From positions 1-64,000 of the forward strand of contig NZ_LMDK01000018.1 of NCBI RefSeq assembly GCF_001425055.1: 64,000 bases of DNA, given 5' to 3'. This document shows, piece after piece, positions 35,265-43,785 of the stretch. Under the pieces are notes generated by a model that saw nothing but the letters and a program-made list of their open reading frames with translations, had not been told where the DNA came from and ran no database searches. The stretch is from Pelomonas sp. Root1237. GTDB taxonomy: Bacteria > Pseudomonadota > Gammaproteobacteria > Burkholderiales > Burkholderiaceae_C. Position 1 is the first letter of the stretch; every line of letters starts with the position of its first letter. Made by a program: the position numbers and the translations under genes.

Positions 35265-36083
35265 ATGCTGGTTCATCCTCAGTTCGACCCCATCGCCGTC
35301 CACATCGGTTCCGGCGGCATCCATTGGTATGGCATCACCTACCTGATCGCCTTCGGCCTCTTCCTGTGGCTGGCCACGCTGCGCTCGCGCATGCCCCAGC
35401 ACGCAGCCGTGGGCTGGACCAAGCGGGACGTCGACGATGTGCTGTTCTACGGCGTGCTCGGCGTCGTCGTCGGCGGGCGACTGGGCTATTGCTTCTTCTA
35501 CAAGCCGAGCTACTACATCCAGCACCTGAGCGAGATCGTCCGGGTCTGGGATGGCGGCATGTCCTTCCATGGCGGCCTGCTTGGGGTGTTGCTCGGCCTG
35601 TATCTGTTCGGGCGTCGCCGGGACCGCGGTTTCTTCGAGATTTCGGACCTGATCGCGCCTTGCGTGCCGACCGGCATCATGGCCGTGCGCCTGGGCAATT
35701 TCATCAATGGCGAGTTGTGGGGCAGGCCGGCGCCGGCCGATCTGCCCTGGGCCATGAGATTCCCGCAGGCGCATGACATCGAGGGCGTTGTGCGTCACCC
35801 CTCCCAGCTCTACCAAGCAGCCGGCGAGGGCTTGCTGCTCTTCATCATCCTGTGGCTCTATGCCCGCAAGCCACGCGCGACCGGGCAGATCTCCGGCGTC
35901 TTCATGATGGGCTATGGCGCGCTGCGCTTCGTGGCCGAATACTTCCGTGAGCCCGATGACTTCCTCGGCCTGCGCGCGCTGAGCTGGAGCCAGGGACAGT
36001 GGCTGAGCCTGCCAATGGTCATCGTTGGTGCCGCCATCTTTGCCTGGGCCACCAAGCGCAATCAAAGGCCGGTCCAAGGTTGA
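35265..36083 (+). CDS. lgt: prolipoprotein diacylglyceryl transferase
   Basis: The inner-membrane enzyme moves diacylglycerol from phosphatidylglycerol to the lipobox Cys of prolipoproteins. The 272-residue protein has about seven membrane spans. It carries the family motifs [10 protein letters not shown] near 67-76, the [13 protein letters not shown] active-site segment near 96-108, and [12 protein letters not shown] near 145-156 (Lgt signature). It is followed after one base by dnaQ, so the two are likely cotranscribed. Confidence 0.97.
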   Translation: MLVHPQFDPIAVHIGSGGIHWYGITYLIAFGLFLWLATLRSRMPQHAAVGWTKRDVDDVLFYGVLGVVVGGRLGYCFFYKPSYYIQHLSEIVRVWDGGMSFHGGLLGVLLGLYLFGRRRDRGFFEISDLIAPCVPTGIMAVRLGNFINGELWGRPAPADLPWAMRFPQAHDIEGVVRHPSQLYQAAGEGLLLFIILWLYARKPRATGQISGVFMMGYGALRFVAEYFREPDDFLGLRALSWSQGQWLSLPMVIVGAAIFAWATKRNQRPVQG

Positions 36084-36084
36084 C

Positions 36085-36813
36085 ATGAGACAGATCTTCT
36101 TCGACACCGAAACCACCGGCCTGGAGGCCGACAAGGGCGACCGCGTCATCGAGGTCGGCTGCGTCGAAATGGTCAACCGCCAGCTCACCGGCAACCACCT
36201 GCACCTCTACATCAACCCGGAGCGCGCCAGCCACGAGGACGCGCTGCGGGTGCACGGGCTGACCGAGGCCTTCCTGTCGGACAAGCCCAAGTTCGCCGAG
36301 ATCGTCGACCAACTGCTGGCCTTCCTGGCCGGCGCCGAGCTGGTCATTCACAACGCGTCGTTTGACATCGGCTTCATCAATGCCGAGCTCAAGCGCCTGA
36401 AGCGCGGCGTGCTGACCGACCATGTGGGCGGCGTGCGCGACACGCTGCTGATGGCGCGCGACCTCTTTCCCGGCAAGGCCAACTCGCTGGACGCGTTGTG
36501 CCGTCGTTTGGAGGTCGACAACACCAAGCGGGTGCTGCACGGCGCGCTGCTGGACGCCGAACTGCTGGCCGACGTCTACATCCGCCTGACGCGTGGCCAG
36601 GACGCGCTGTTGATGGACGAGCATGGCGACAACGCCAGCGGCGACAGCCACGCCGCCATCGAGGCCGTGGACCTGTGCCGCTTCGTGCTGCCGGTGCTGC
36701 ACGCCAGCGAAGCCGAGGCCGCGGCGCATGAGAAATTGCTTGCCGACCTCGACAAGGCCGCCGGTGGCGCCTGCAAGTGGCGAGTGCTGGAGCCCGCTCA
36801 ACCCATGGCATAA
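36085..36813 (+). CDS. dnaQ: DNA polymerase III epsilon subunit (proofreading exonuclease)
   Basis: The 242-residue protein is the 3'-5' exonuclease of the replicase. Exo I is DTETTGLE (residues 7-14), Exo II is HNASFDIGF near 90-98, and Exo III-epsilon is HGALLDAELLA near 150-160, with the catalytic His and Asp present. The C-terminal tail after about 180 should bind the alpha subunit. The ATG is one base after the lgt stop (TGACATG). The stop codon overlaps a possible -10 box (CATAAT 36809-36814) for the tRNA-Val genes. Confidence 0.97.
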   Translation: MRQIFFDTETTGLEADKGDRVIEVGCVEMVNRQLTGNHLHLYINPERASHEDALRVHGLTEAFLSDKPKFAEIVDQLLAFLAGAELVIHNASFDIGFINAELKRLKRGVLTDHVGGVRDTLLMARDLFPGKANSLDALCRRLEVDNTKRVLHGALLDAELLADVYIRLTRGQDALLMDEHGDNASGDSHAAIEAVDLCRFVLPVLHASEAEAAAHEKLLADLDKAAGGACKWRVLEPAQPMA

Positions 36814-36814
36814 T
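36809..36814 (+). promoter_or_regulatory. possible -10 box of the tRNA-Val promoter
   Basis: CATAAT matches the -10 consensus at five of six positions and lies 34 bp before the first tRNA-Val. It is followed by a GC-rich discriminator (CGCGGG) typical of stringently controlled stable-RNA promoters. The -35 region, inside dnaQ, is poor. Confidence 0.35.
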
Positions 36815-36847
36815 CGCGGGCTTCGCGGAAGTCGAGATTCGCTTTCG

Positions 36848-36922
36848 GGGCGGTTAGCTCAGGGGTAGAGCACCACATTCACACTGTGGGGGTCGCAGGT
36901 TCGAAACCTGCACCGCCCACCA
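36848..36922 (+). tRNA. tRNA-Val (anticodon CAC), copy 1
   Basis: GGGCGGT (36848-36854) pairs with ACCGCCC (36912-36918). The anticodon stem CCACA/TGTGG encloses TTCACAC with anticodon CAC. The T arm is GCAGG-TTCGAAA-CCTGC, and CCA is encoded (36920-36922). It decodes GUG. Confidence 0.97.
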
Positions 36923-36960
36923 AGACTCTTGGAGTTGCGGTGGATTCAGTTTTCAGGATT

Positions 36961-37035
36961 GGGCGGTTAGCTCAGGGGTAGAGCACCACATTCACACTGT
37001 GGGGGTCGCAGGTTCGAAACCTGCACCGCCCACCA
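36961..37035 (+). tRNA. tRNA-Val (anticodon CAC), copy 2
   Basis: Identical over all 75 bases to the copy at 36848-36922, 38 bp downstream, and probably cotranscribed with it. A rho-independent terminator follows at 37051. Confidence 0.97.
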
Positions 37036-37050
37036 ATCAAGGACTCAAGG

Positions 37051-37080
37051 AAGCCGGCTGCGTGCCGGCTTTTGCTTTTC
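37051..37080 (+). terminator. rho-independent terminator of the tRNA-Val operon
   Basis: AAGCCGGC (37051-37058) pairs with GCCGGCTT (37064-37071) around TGCGT, then TTGCTTTTC follows. Placed 16 bases after the second tRNA. Confidence 0.85.
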
Positions 37081-37094
37081 CAGCTCTGTGTATT

Positions 37095-37149
37095 GAGCAC
37101 CACCTTGACATGGTGGGGGTCGTTGGTTCGAATCCAATCGCGCGTACCA
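37095..37149 (+). pseudogene. 5'-truncated tRNA-Val (GAC)
   Basis: The sequence from the 3' side of the D arm to CCA is that of a tRNA-Val: GAGCA, anticodon stem CCACC/GGTGG with loop TTGACAT (anticodon GAC), variable GGGTC, T arm GTTGG-TTCGAAT-CCAAT and a 3' end CGCGCGT-ACCA. The first ~20-25 bases, including the whole 5' acceptor strand, are missing and are replaced by unrelated sequence. This is the usual form of an attachment-site remnant left by an element that integrated into a tRNA 3' end. Confidence 0.85.
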
Positions 37150-37166
37150 AATTCGGTAGGTAGAAC

Positions 37167-37200
37167 AAGCACTTAGCGGCGATGCCAGGTGCTTTTTCTT
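37167..37200 (+). terminator. weak terminator after the truncated tRNA
   Basis: AAGCAC (37167-37172) pairs with GTGCTT (37189-37194) across a 16-base loop and is followed by a T-rich run. Probably the terminator of the tRNA-Val(GAC) gene from which the fragment derives. Confidence 0.45.
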
Positions 37201-37207
37201 GTGCGCT

Positions 37208-37309
37208 CAGCATGAGCACACTCTTGCGGGTGACTACGCTGCCGAGAAGCGTGAGGCGTGGGCTCTGATTGGCGTGAGACTTGAGTCGATCATGGGCGAG
37301 TCATCGTAA
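37208..37309 (+). pseudogene. possible C-terminal remnant of a phage-type integrase
   Basis: Reading ...GDYAAEKREAWALIGVRLES and then IMGESS before TAA at 37307, the frame resembles the end of tyrosine recombinases (Y..EKR.A...W...L..I). It is about 30 codons with no start. It lies right after a truncated tRNA, where an integrase is expected, which supports the call; the similarity alone is weak. Confidence 0.4.
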
Positions 37310-37317
37310 GCGCTCAT

Positions 37318-37440
37318 GCGGTACACGCCGTCAGTGCCGAGCGCGTGTTGAACACCGTGCGAGCCAGCGACACAGTTGCGCGGGTCGGCGGTGACGAATT
37401 CGTTGTTCTGCCGTCGGGAATCGCCGATGAGGACGGTGGA
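37318..37440 (+). pseudogene. fragment of a GGDEF (diguanylate cyclase) domain
   Basis: The frame reads SAERVLNTVRASDTVARVGG then DEFVVLPSGIADEDG, which is the active-site region of GGDEF domains with the GGDEF motif intact. About 15 residues later the similarity stops, and the N-terminal part is lacking, so no functional enzyme is made. The 37441-37630 stretch behind it holds nothing I can identify. Confidence 0.65.
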
Positions 37441-37651
37441 CATGGACCTGGGATCCAGCCCGAGACGCCGTCCCCAGCGCTTTGGATTGGACTGCAACAT
37501 CAAGCTCCAGGGTTTGCGCGCACAGAGCAGCCCGGCGGACCGGGCTGAGCAACTGGGCAAATGCCGGATATCCAATGCCGCGACGCTGTTGGATCGGGTG
37601 AATCTATTTCGAATCAAAGACTTAAGTAGATGCTTCGTGCAAAGGGCGCAC

Positions 37652-37667
37652 TGGCACGCCCGTTGCT
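37652..37667 (+). promoter_or_regulatory. sigma-54 promoter upstream of aceE
   Basis: TGGCACG-CCCG-TTGCT matches the -24/-12 consensus (TGGCACGNNNNTTGCW) at every fixed position. It lies 60 bp before the aceE ATG in intergenic DNA and reads towards it, giving a leader of about 50 bases with GGAG at 37719-37722. The activator protein is unknown. Confidence 0.65.
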
Positions 37668-37727
37668 ATTTCCGGAGGCCGGCCGCATTCACGGATGCGA
37701 GACACGGCGGACAAAACCGGAGACAGC

Positions 37728-40400
37728 ATGAGCACCATGGGCGATACCGACCCCGTCGAAACGGGCGAGTGGGTCGATGCATTGAGCGCGGTCCAGCAGC
37801 ACCGCGGTGGCGAGCGCAGCAACTTTCTTCTCAACCGGCTTGTCGACCAAGGCCGGCGGGACGGCGTCTATGTGCCGCGCTCCCTGACCACGGCCTACTG
37901 CAACACCATCCCGCCGGAGCGCGAGGAGAAGAGCACCGGTGACCGCGCGATCGAGCACCGGCTGCGCTCCATCATTCGCTGGAACGCGATGGCGATCATC
38001 CTGCGGGCCAACAAGGATTCTTCGGAGCTGGGCGGCCACATCGCCAGCTTCCAGTCCGCGGCCACGCTCTACGACATCGGCTTTGGCCACTTCTGGCATG
38101 CCGCGACCGACACCCATGGCGGCGACCTGCTGTTCATCCAGGGCCACAGCTCGCCGGGCATCTATGCGCGCGCCTTTCTTGAGGGCCGGTTGACCGAGGC
38201 GCAGCTGCTCAACTACCGGCAGGAGACCGACGGGGAGGGCATCCCGTCCTACCCGCACCCGTGGCTGATGCCGGACTTCTGGCAGTTCCCCACCGTGTCG
38301 ATGGGCCTGGGCCCACTGATGGCGATCTACCAGGCGCGCTTTCTCAAGTACCTGCATGGCCGGGGCCTGGCCGACACGGCGCCGCGCAAGGTCTGGGCCT
38401 TCATGGGCGACGGCGAGATGGACGAACCCGAGTCGCTGGGTGCGATCTCGCTGGCTGGCCGCGAAAACCTGGACAACCTGGTCTTCGTCATCAACTGCAA
38501 TCTGCAGCGCCTGGACGGCCCGGTGCGCGGCAACGGCAAGATCGTGCAGGAGCTTGAAAGCGTGTTCCGCGGCGCTGGTTGGAACGTCATCAAGGTGCTG
38601 TGGGGCAGTGGCTGGGACGCACTGCTGGCCAAGGACAAGAGCGGCAAGCTGTTGGAGCGCATGGAGGAATGCGTCGACGGCGAGTACCAGGACTTCAAGA
38701 GCAAGAGCGGCGCCTATGTGCGCGAGCATTTCTTCGGCAAGTACGAGGAGACGCGCGCGCTGGTGGCCGACATGAGCGACGACGAGATCTGGGGCCTGAC
38801 GCGTGGTGGGCACGACCCGGTCAAGGTCTTTGCCGCCTACGCCGCTGCGGTCAAGCACACCGGCCAGCCGACGCTGATCCTGCCCAAGACGGTCAAGGGC
38901 TATGGCATGGGCGAGTCGGGTGAAGGCCAGATGATTGCCCACCAGGCCAAGAAGATGACCCAGGACGCGCTGCGCGGTTTCCGCGACCGCTTCCAGATCC
39001 CGGTGAGCGACGAGGACCTGCCCAACATCCCCTTCATCAAGCTGGCCGAAGACAGCCCGGAGATGAAATACCTGCGCGCGCGGCGCGAGGCGCTGGGCGG
39101 CTATCTGCCGCAGCGGCGGCAGAAGTCCGCGGCGCTGGAGATCCCGCCGCTGGCCAGCTTCCAGCGCCTGCTGGACAGCAGCGGCGAGCGCGAGATCAGC
39201 ACGACGATGGCCTTTGTGCAGATGCTGGGCACGCTGGTGCGCGACAAGCAGATCGGCAAGCACGTCGTGCCCATCGTGCCGGACGAGTCGCGCACCTTCG
39301 GCATGGAGGGCATGTTCCGGCAGCTGGGCATCTGGTCGTCACTGGGCCAGCTCTACAAGCCGCAGGACGCCGACCAGCTGATGTACTACCGCGAGTCCAA
39401 GGACGGGCAGGTGCTGCAGGAGGGCATCAACGAGGGCGGGGCGATGTCGAGCTGGATCGTCGCGGCCACCTCGTACAGCACGAACAACGTGCCGATGATC
39501 CCGTTCTACATCTACTACTCGATGTTCGGCCTGCAGCGCGTGGGCGACCTGGCCTGGCTGGCCGGCGACATCCGCGCCCGCGGCTTCCTGCTCGGCGGCA
39601 CGGCCGGTCGCACGACGCTGAACGGTGAAGGCCTGCAGCATGAGGACGGCCACAGCCACATCCTGGCCGGCACGATCCCGAACTGCATCAGCTACGACCC
39701 GACCTTCGCCTACGAGGTCGTGACCATCATCCGCGACGGCATGCGGCGCATGTATGCCGAGCAGGAGGACGTGTATTACTACGTCACCCTGATGAACGAG
39801 AACTACCCGCACCCCGGCATGCCCGAGGGCAGCGAGGCGGGCATCCTCAAGGGGCTCTACCAGCTCAGCGACGGCGGCAAGACGGCCAAGAAAGGCCTGC
39901 GCGTGCAGCTGATGGGCAGCGGCACCATCCTGCGCGAGGCGATGTTTGCGGCCGAACTGCTGAAGGCCGACTTTGGCGTCACCGCCGATGTCTGGAGTGC
40001 CACCAGCTACAACGAGCTGCGCCGCGACGGCATGGCGGTCGAGCGCTGGAACCGCCTGCATCCGACCTCGGCCCCGCGCCAGAGCCATGTCGAGCAATGC
40101 CTGGCCGGCCACGACGGCCCGGTCATTGCGGCCACCGACTACATGCGCAACTACGCCGACCAGGTGCGCGAGCAGGTGCAGGCCGCAGGCCGGCGCTACA
40201 CGGTGCTGGGCACCGACGGGTTCGGTCGCAGCGACTACCGGCGCAAGCTGCGCCGCTTCTTCGAGGTCGACCGCTGGCATGTGGCCGTGGCGGCGCTGAA
40301 GGCGCTGGCCGATGACGGCGTGATCAAGCCGGCTGTCGTGGCGGAAGCGATTGCCAAGTACGGCCTCGACGCCGAGCGTGCGGCCCCCTGGACTGTGTGA
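37728..40400 (+). CDS. aceE: pyruvate dehydrogenase E1 component (homodimeric)
   Basis: The enzyme decarboxylates pyruvate with thiamine diphosphate and passes the acetyl group to lipoyl-E2. The 890-residue protein has the TPP-binding motif GDGEMDEPESLG ... INCNLQ at about 228-262. It also shows the AceE-specific segments GGHIASFQSAATLYDIGF and TTLNGEGLQHEDGHSH. Start ATG 37728 (MSTMGDTDPVET) has GGAG six bases before it. It leads the aceE-aceF-lpdA operon; aceF follows after 8 bp. Confidence 0.97.
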   Translation: MSTMGDTDPVETGEWVDALSAVQQHRGGERSNFLLNRLVDQGRRDGVYVPRSLTTAYCNTIPPEREEKSTGDRAIEHRLRSIIRWNAMAIILRANKDSSELGGHIASFQSAATLYDIGFGHFWHAATDTHGGDLLFIQGHSSPGIYARAFLEGRLTEAQLLNYRQETDGEGIPSYPHPWLMPDFWQFPTVSMGLGPLMAIYQARFLKYLHGRGLADTAPRKVWAFMGDGEMDEPESLGAISLAGRENLDNLVFVINCNLQRLDGPVRGNGKIVQELESVFRGAGWNVIKVLWGSGWDALLAKDKSGKLLERMEECVDGEYQDFKSKSGAYVREHFFGKYEETRALVADMSDDEIWGLTRGGHDPVKVFAAYAAAVKHTGQPTLILPKTVKGYGMGESGEGQMIAHQAKKMTQDALRGFRDRFQIPVSDEDLPNIPFIKLAEDSPEMKYLRARREALGGYLPQRRQKSAALEIPPLASFQRLLDSSGEREISTTMAFVQMLGTLVRDKQIGKHVVPIVPDESRTFGMEGMFRQLGIWSSLGQLYKPQDADQLMYYRESKDGQVLQEGINEGGAMSSWIVAATSYSTNNVPMIPFYIYYSMFGLQRVGDLAWLAGDIRARGFLLGGTAGRTTLNGEGLQHEDGHSHILAGTIPNCISYDPTFAYEVVTIIRDGMRRMYAEQEDVYYYVTLMNENYPHPGMPEGSEAGILKGLYQLSDGGKTAKKGLRVQLMGSGTILREAMFAAELLKADFGVTADVWSATSYNELRRDGMAVERWNRLHPTSAPRQSHVEQCLAGHDGPVIAATDYMRNYADQVREQVQAAGRRYTVLGTDGFGRSDYRRKLRRFFEVDRWHVAVAALKALADDGVIKPAVVAEAIAKYGLDAERAAPWTV

Positions 40401-40408
40401 GGCGCGAC

Positions 40409-42016
40409 ATGAGCAATCTGATCGATATCAAGGTGCCCGACATCGGCGACTTCAAAGACGTGCCGGTGATCGAAATCTTCGTCAAGGTCGGCGACGTGGT
40501 GAAGGCCGAGGACCCGCTGCTTTCGCTGGAGTCCGACAAGGCGACCATGGACGTGCCGGCGCCGCGCGGCGGCAAGGTGCAGGCCATCCGCGTGCAGGTC
40601 GGCGACAAGGTCGGTGAAGGCAGCGTGATCATGGTCTTCGAAGGCGAGGGCGCCGCTGCCCCAGCCGCAGCGGCTGAACCGGCCAAGCCCAGCGTCGTCG
40701 CGCCGCCCTCCGCCGTCAGCGCACCAGCCGGTGTGGCCGAGGTGCGCGTGCCCGACATCGGCGACTTCAAGGACGTGCCGGTCATCGAGATCTTCGTGAA
40801 GGTCGGCGACACGGTGAAGGCCGAGGACCCGCTGGTTTCGCTGGAGTCCGACAAGGCGACGATGGACGTGCCGGCGCCGCTGTCGGGCGTCGTCAAGGCC
40901 ATCACGGTCAACGTCGGCGACAAGGTCAGCGAAGGCTCTGTGATCCTGTCGCTCGTCACGGGTGAAGCCACGGCGGCGCCGCCGGCGGCCGCGGCGGTCG
41001 CGGCAGCAACTGGCGCAGGCGCTGCGGCCGCACCGGCTGCGGCATCCGCTGCAAGCACTGGCGCGGGCGTCGACGAAACCGCCTTTGCGCTGGCCTACGC
41101 CGGCCCGGCCGTGCGCAAACTGGCACGTGAGCTGGGCGTCAACCTCGGCCATGTGAAGGGCAGCGGCGACCACGGCCGCATCCTGCGTGAGGACGTCCAG
41201 GCCTTCGCCAAGGGGGGCGGCGCGGCAGCGGCGGCAGCACCTGCGGCCAAGCCGGCGCCGGCGGCGGCTTCTGGCGGCGGCCTGGACCTGCTGCCCTGGC
41301 CCAAGGTCGATTTCGCCAAGTTCGGCCCGGTCGAGCGCAAGGAGATGTCGCGCATCAAGAAGATCTCGGGCGCCAACCTGCACCGCAACTGGGTCGTCAT
41401 CCCGCATGTCACCACGCATGACGAGGCCGACATCACCGACCTCGAGCAGTTCCGCGTGCAGATGAACAAGGAGCTGGAGAAGAGCGGCGTCAAGATCAGC
41501 ATGCTGCCCTTCATGATGAAGGCGGCGGTCGCGGCACTGAAGAAGTTCCCCGAGTTCAACGCCAGCCTCGACGGCGACGCGTTGGTCATGAAGAACTACT
41601 GGCACATCGGCTTCGCGGCCGACACGCCCAACGGGCTCATGGTGCCGGTCATCCGCGATGTCGACAAGAAGACCGTGCCGCAGATCGCCACCGAGATGGG
41701 CGAGCTGGCCAAGCTGGCGCGCGACGGCAAGTTGAAGCCCGACCAGATGCAGGGCGGCACGTTCACGATCAGCTCGCTGGGCGGCATCGGCGGCATCTAT
41801 TTCACGCCCATCATCAATGCGCCCGAGGTGGCCATCATGGGCGTCTGCAAGAGCTACTGGAAGCAGCATTCCAGCGACGGCAAAACCTCTAGCTGGCGCC
41901 TGACCCTGCCGCTGTCGTTGTCCTGGGACCACCGCGTCATCGACGGCGCGGCGGCCGCTCGCTTCAACGTCCATTTCGCCAACGTGCTCGCCGATCTGCG
42001 GCGCGTGCTGTTCTGA
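40409..42016 (+). CDS. aceF: pyruvate dehydrogenase E2 (dihydrolipoyl acetyltransferase), two lipoyl domains
   Basis: The 535-residue protein has two nearly identical lipoyl domains, with lipoyl-lysines in ESDKATMD at about 44 and 149. Ala/Pro-rich linkers and a peripheral E1/E3-binding domain follow (AYAGPAVRKLARELGVNLG near 230). The catalytic domain ends with the active-site SLSWDHRVIDGAAAARF. It moves the acetyl group from E1 to CoA. Lipoate supply may come from the lipA-type gene at 46917. lpdA starts 11 bp after it. Confidence 0.97.
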   Translation: MSNLIDIKVPDIGDFKDVPVIEIFVKVGDVVKAEDPLLSLESDKATMDVPAPRGGKVQAIRVQVGDKVGEGSVIMVFEGEGAAAPAAAAEPAKPSVVAPPSAVSAPAGVAEVRVPDIGDFKDVPVIEIFVKVGDTVKAEDPLVSLESDKATMDVPAPLSGVVKAITVNVGDKVSEGSVILSLVTGEATAAPPAAAAVAAATGAGAAAAPAAASAASTGAGVDETAFALAYAGPAVRKLARELGVNLGHVKGSGDHGRILREDVQAFAKGGGAAAAAAPAAKPAPAAASGGGLDLLPWPKVDFAKFGPVERKEMSRIKKISGANLHRNWVVIPHVTTHDEADITDLEQFRVQMNKELEKSGVKISMLPFMMKAAVAALKKFPEFNASLDGDALVMKNYWHIGFAADTPNGLMVPVIRDVDKKTVPQIATEMGELAKLARDGKLKPDQMQGGTFTISSLGGIGGIYFTPIINAPEVAIMGVCKSYWKQHSSDGKTSSWRLTLPLSLSWDHRVIDGAAAARFNVHFANVLADLRRVLF

Positions 42017-42027
42017 AGGCAAACCCA

Positions 42028-43782
42028 ATGACTCAACTGCTTGAAGTCAAGGTTCCCGACATCGGGGACTTCAAGGACGTCGCCATCATCGAGCTGCTGG
42101 TCAAGCCCGGCGAGGTGATCGCGGTGGAAACGGCGCTGATCATGGTCGAGTCCGACAAGGCCTCGATGGAGATCCCGTCCACGCACGCCGGCACCGTCAA
42201 GGAGCTGAAGGTCAAGCTGGGCGACAAGGTCAGCGAAGGCTCGGTGATCCTGGTGATCGAGGCGGCGGGAGCGGTGGCAAGCGCGCCTGCTCCGGCCCCG
42301 GCTGCACCAGCTCCAGCGCCCAAGGCATCGGCGACGGCGCCTGCCGCCGGCAGCTTCGCCGGCAAGGCCGATGTCGAGTGCGAAGTGCTCGTGCTCGGCG
42401 CCGGCCCTGGTGGCTACTCCGCAGCTTTCCGCAGCGCGGACATCGGCATGAAGACGGTGCTTGTGGAGCGCTATGCCACGCTGGGTGGTGTCTGCCTGAA
42501 TGTCGGCTGCATCCCGTCCAAGGCGCTGCTGCACACGGCCAGCGTGATGGACGAGGTGAAGTCGCTCGGCCGCCACGGCATCAAGTTCGCCGCGCCGGAG
42601 ATCGACATCGATGCATTGCGCGGCTTCAAGGACGGCGTTGTCAAGAAGCTCACCGGCGGCCTGGCCGGCATGGCCAAGGCGCGCAAGGTCGAGGTCGTCA
42701 CCGGCGTCGGCAGCTTCCTCGACCCGCACCATGTCGAGGTGCTGGCCGCCGACGGCAAAAAGACTGTCGTCAAATTCGCCAAGGCCATCATTGCCGCCGG
42801 CTCGCAGGCGGTGAAGCTGCCCTTCATGCCGGAGGACGAGCGCGTCGTCGACTCGACCGGCGCGCTGCTACTCAAGGGCATCCCGAAGCGCATGCTGGTG
42901 ATCGGCGGCGGCATCATCGGCCTGGAGATGGCCACCGTCTATTCGACGCTGGGCACGCGCATCGACGTGGTCGAGATGCTGGACGGGCTGATGCAGGGCG
43001 CCGACCGCGACCTGGTCAAGGTGTGGGAGAAGGTCAACGCACCGCGGTTCGACAACGTGATGCTGAAGACCAAGACGGTCGGCGCCAAGGCGACGAAGGC
43101 CGGCATCGAGGTCAGCTTCGAGGGTGAGAAGGCGCCGAAGGAGGCGCAGGTCTATGACCTGGTACTGGTCGCCGTCGGCCGCAGCCCCAACGGCAAGAAG
43201 ATCGGTGCCGACAAGGCCGGCGTGGCGGTCACCGACCGCGGCTTCATCGAAGTCGACAAGCAGATGCGGACCAATGTGCCGCACATCTTTGCCATCGGCG
43301 ACATCGTCGGCCAGCCGATGCTGGCGCACAAGGCGGTCCACGAGGCGCATGTGGCCGCCGAGGCCGCTCACGGCGAGCCGGCCTTCTTCGACGTGCGGCA
43401 GATCCCGTCGGTGGCCTACACCGACCCCGAGGTCGCCTGGGCCGGCAAGACCGAGGAGCAGTGCAAGGCCGAGGGACTCAAGATCGGCAAGGCCGTGTTC
43501 CCCTGGGCGGCCTCGGGGCGGGCCATCGCCAACGGCCGCGATGAGGGCTTCACCAAGCTGCTGTTCGACGAAGCCACCCACCGCATCGTCGGCGGCGGCA
43601 TCGTCGGCACCCATGCCGGCGACCTGATCAGCGAGGTCTGCCTGGCCATCGAGATGGGCTGCGAGCCGGCCGACATCGGCAAGACCATCCACCCGCACCC
43701 GACGCTGGGCGAATCCATCGGCATGGCGGCCGAGGTCTTCGAGGGCCATTGCACCGACCTGCCGCCGCAGAAGAAGAAGTAG
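42028..43782 (+). CDS. lpdA: dihydrolipoamide dehydrogenase with N-terminal lipoyl domain (E3)
   Basis: The 584-residue protein has an N-terminal lipoyl domain (ESDKASMEIP, Lys 44). A flavoprotein disulfide reductase follows with GAGPGGY near 124-130 and the redox disulfide GGVCLNVGCIPSK (Cys 156 and 161). The NAD-binding GGGIIGLEMA is near 291 and the C-terminal His-Glu in HPHPTLGES. It reoxidises the lipoyl groups of E2 with NAD. The extra lipoyl domain is usual for beta-proteobacterial PDH E3. The next gene begins 3 bp after the stop. Confidence 0.97.
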   Translation: MTQLLEVKVPDIGDFKDVAIIELLVKPGEVIAVETALIMVESDKASMEIPSTHAGTVKELKVKLGDKVSEGSVILVIEAAGAVASAPAPAPAAPAPAPKASATAPAAGSFAGKADVECEVLVLGAGPGGYSAAFRSADIGMKTVLVERYATLGGVCLNVGCIPSKALLHTASVMDEVKSLGRHGIKFAAPEIDIDALRGFKDGVVKKLTGGLAGMAKARKVEVVTGVGSFLDPHHVEVLAADGKKTVVKFAKAIIAAGSQAVKLPFMPEDERVVDSTGALLLKGIPKRMLVIGGGIIGLEMATVYSTLGTRIDVVEMLDGLMQGADRDLVKVWEKVNAPRFDNVMLKTKTVGAKATKAGIEVSFEGEKAPKEAQVYDLVLVAVGRSPNGKKIGADKAGVAVTDRGFIEVDKQMRTNVPHIFAIGDIVGQPMLAHKAVHEAHVAAEAAHGEPAFFDVRQIPSVAYTDPEVAWAGKTEEQCKAEGLKIGKAVFPWAASGRAIANGRDEGFTKLLFDEATHRIVGGGIVGTHAGDLISEVCLAIEMGCEPADIGKTIHPHPTLGESIGMAAEVFEGHCTDLPPQKKK

Positions 43783-43785
43783 CCG

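Noticed and set aside
36972-37219. Minus-strand open frames over the tRNA genes (e.g. reading RTCDPHSVNVV)
   Set aside because: These are translations of tRNA-Val sequence in reverse, a well-known annotation artefact.
37689-39263. Long minus-strand frame opposite aceE, and similar long frames opposite dctA, phaC and dctD
   Set aside because: High GC content makes the opposite strand of real genes open; these frames lack family motifs, and the plus-strand genes are certain.
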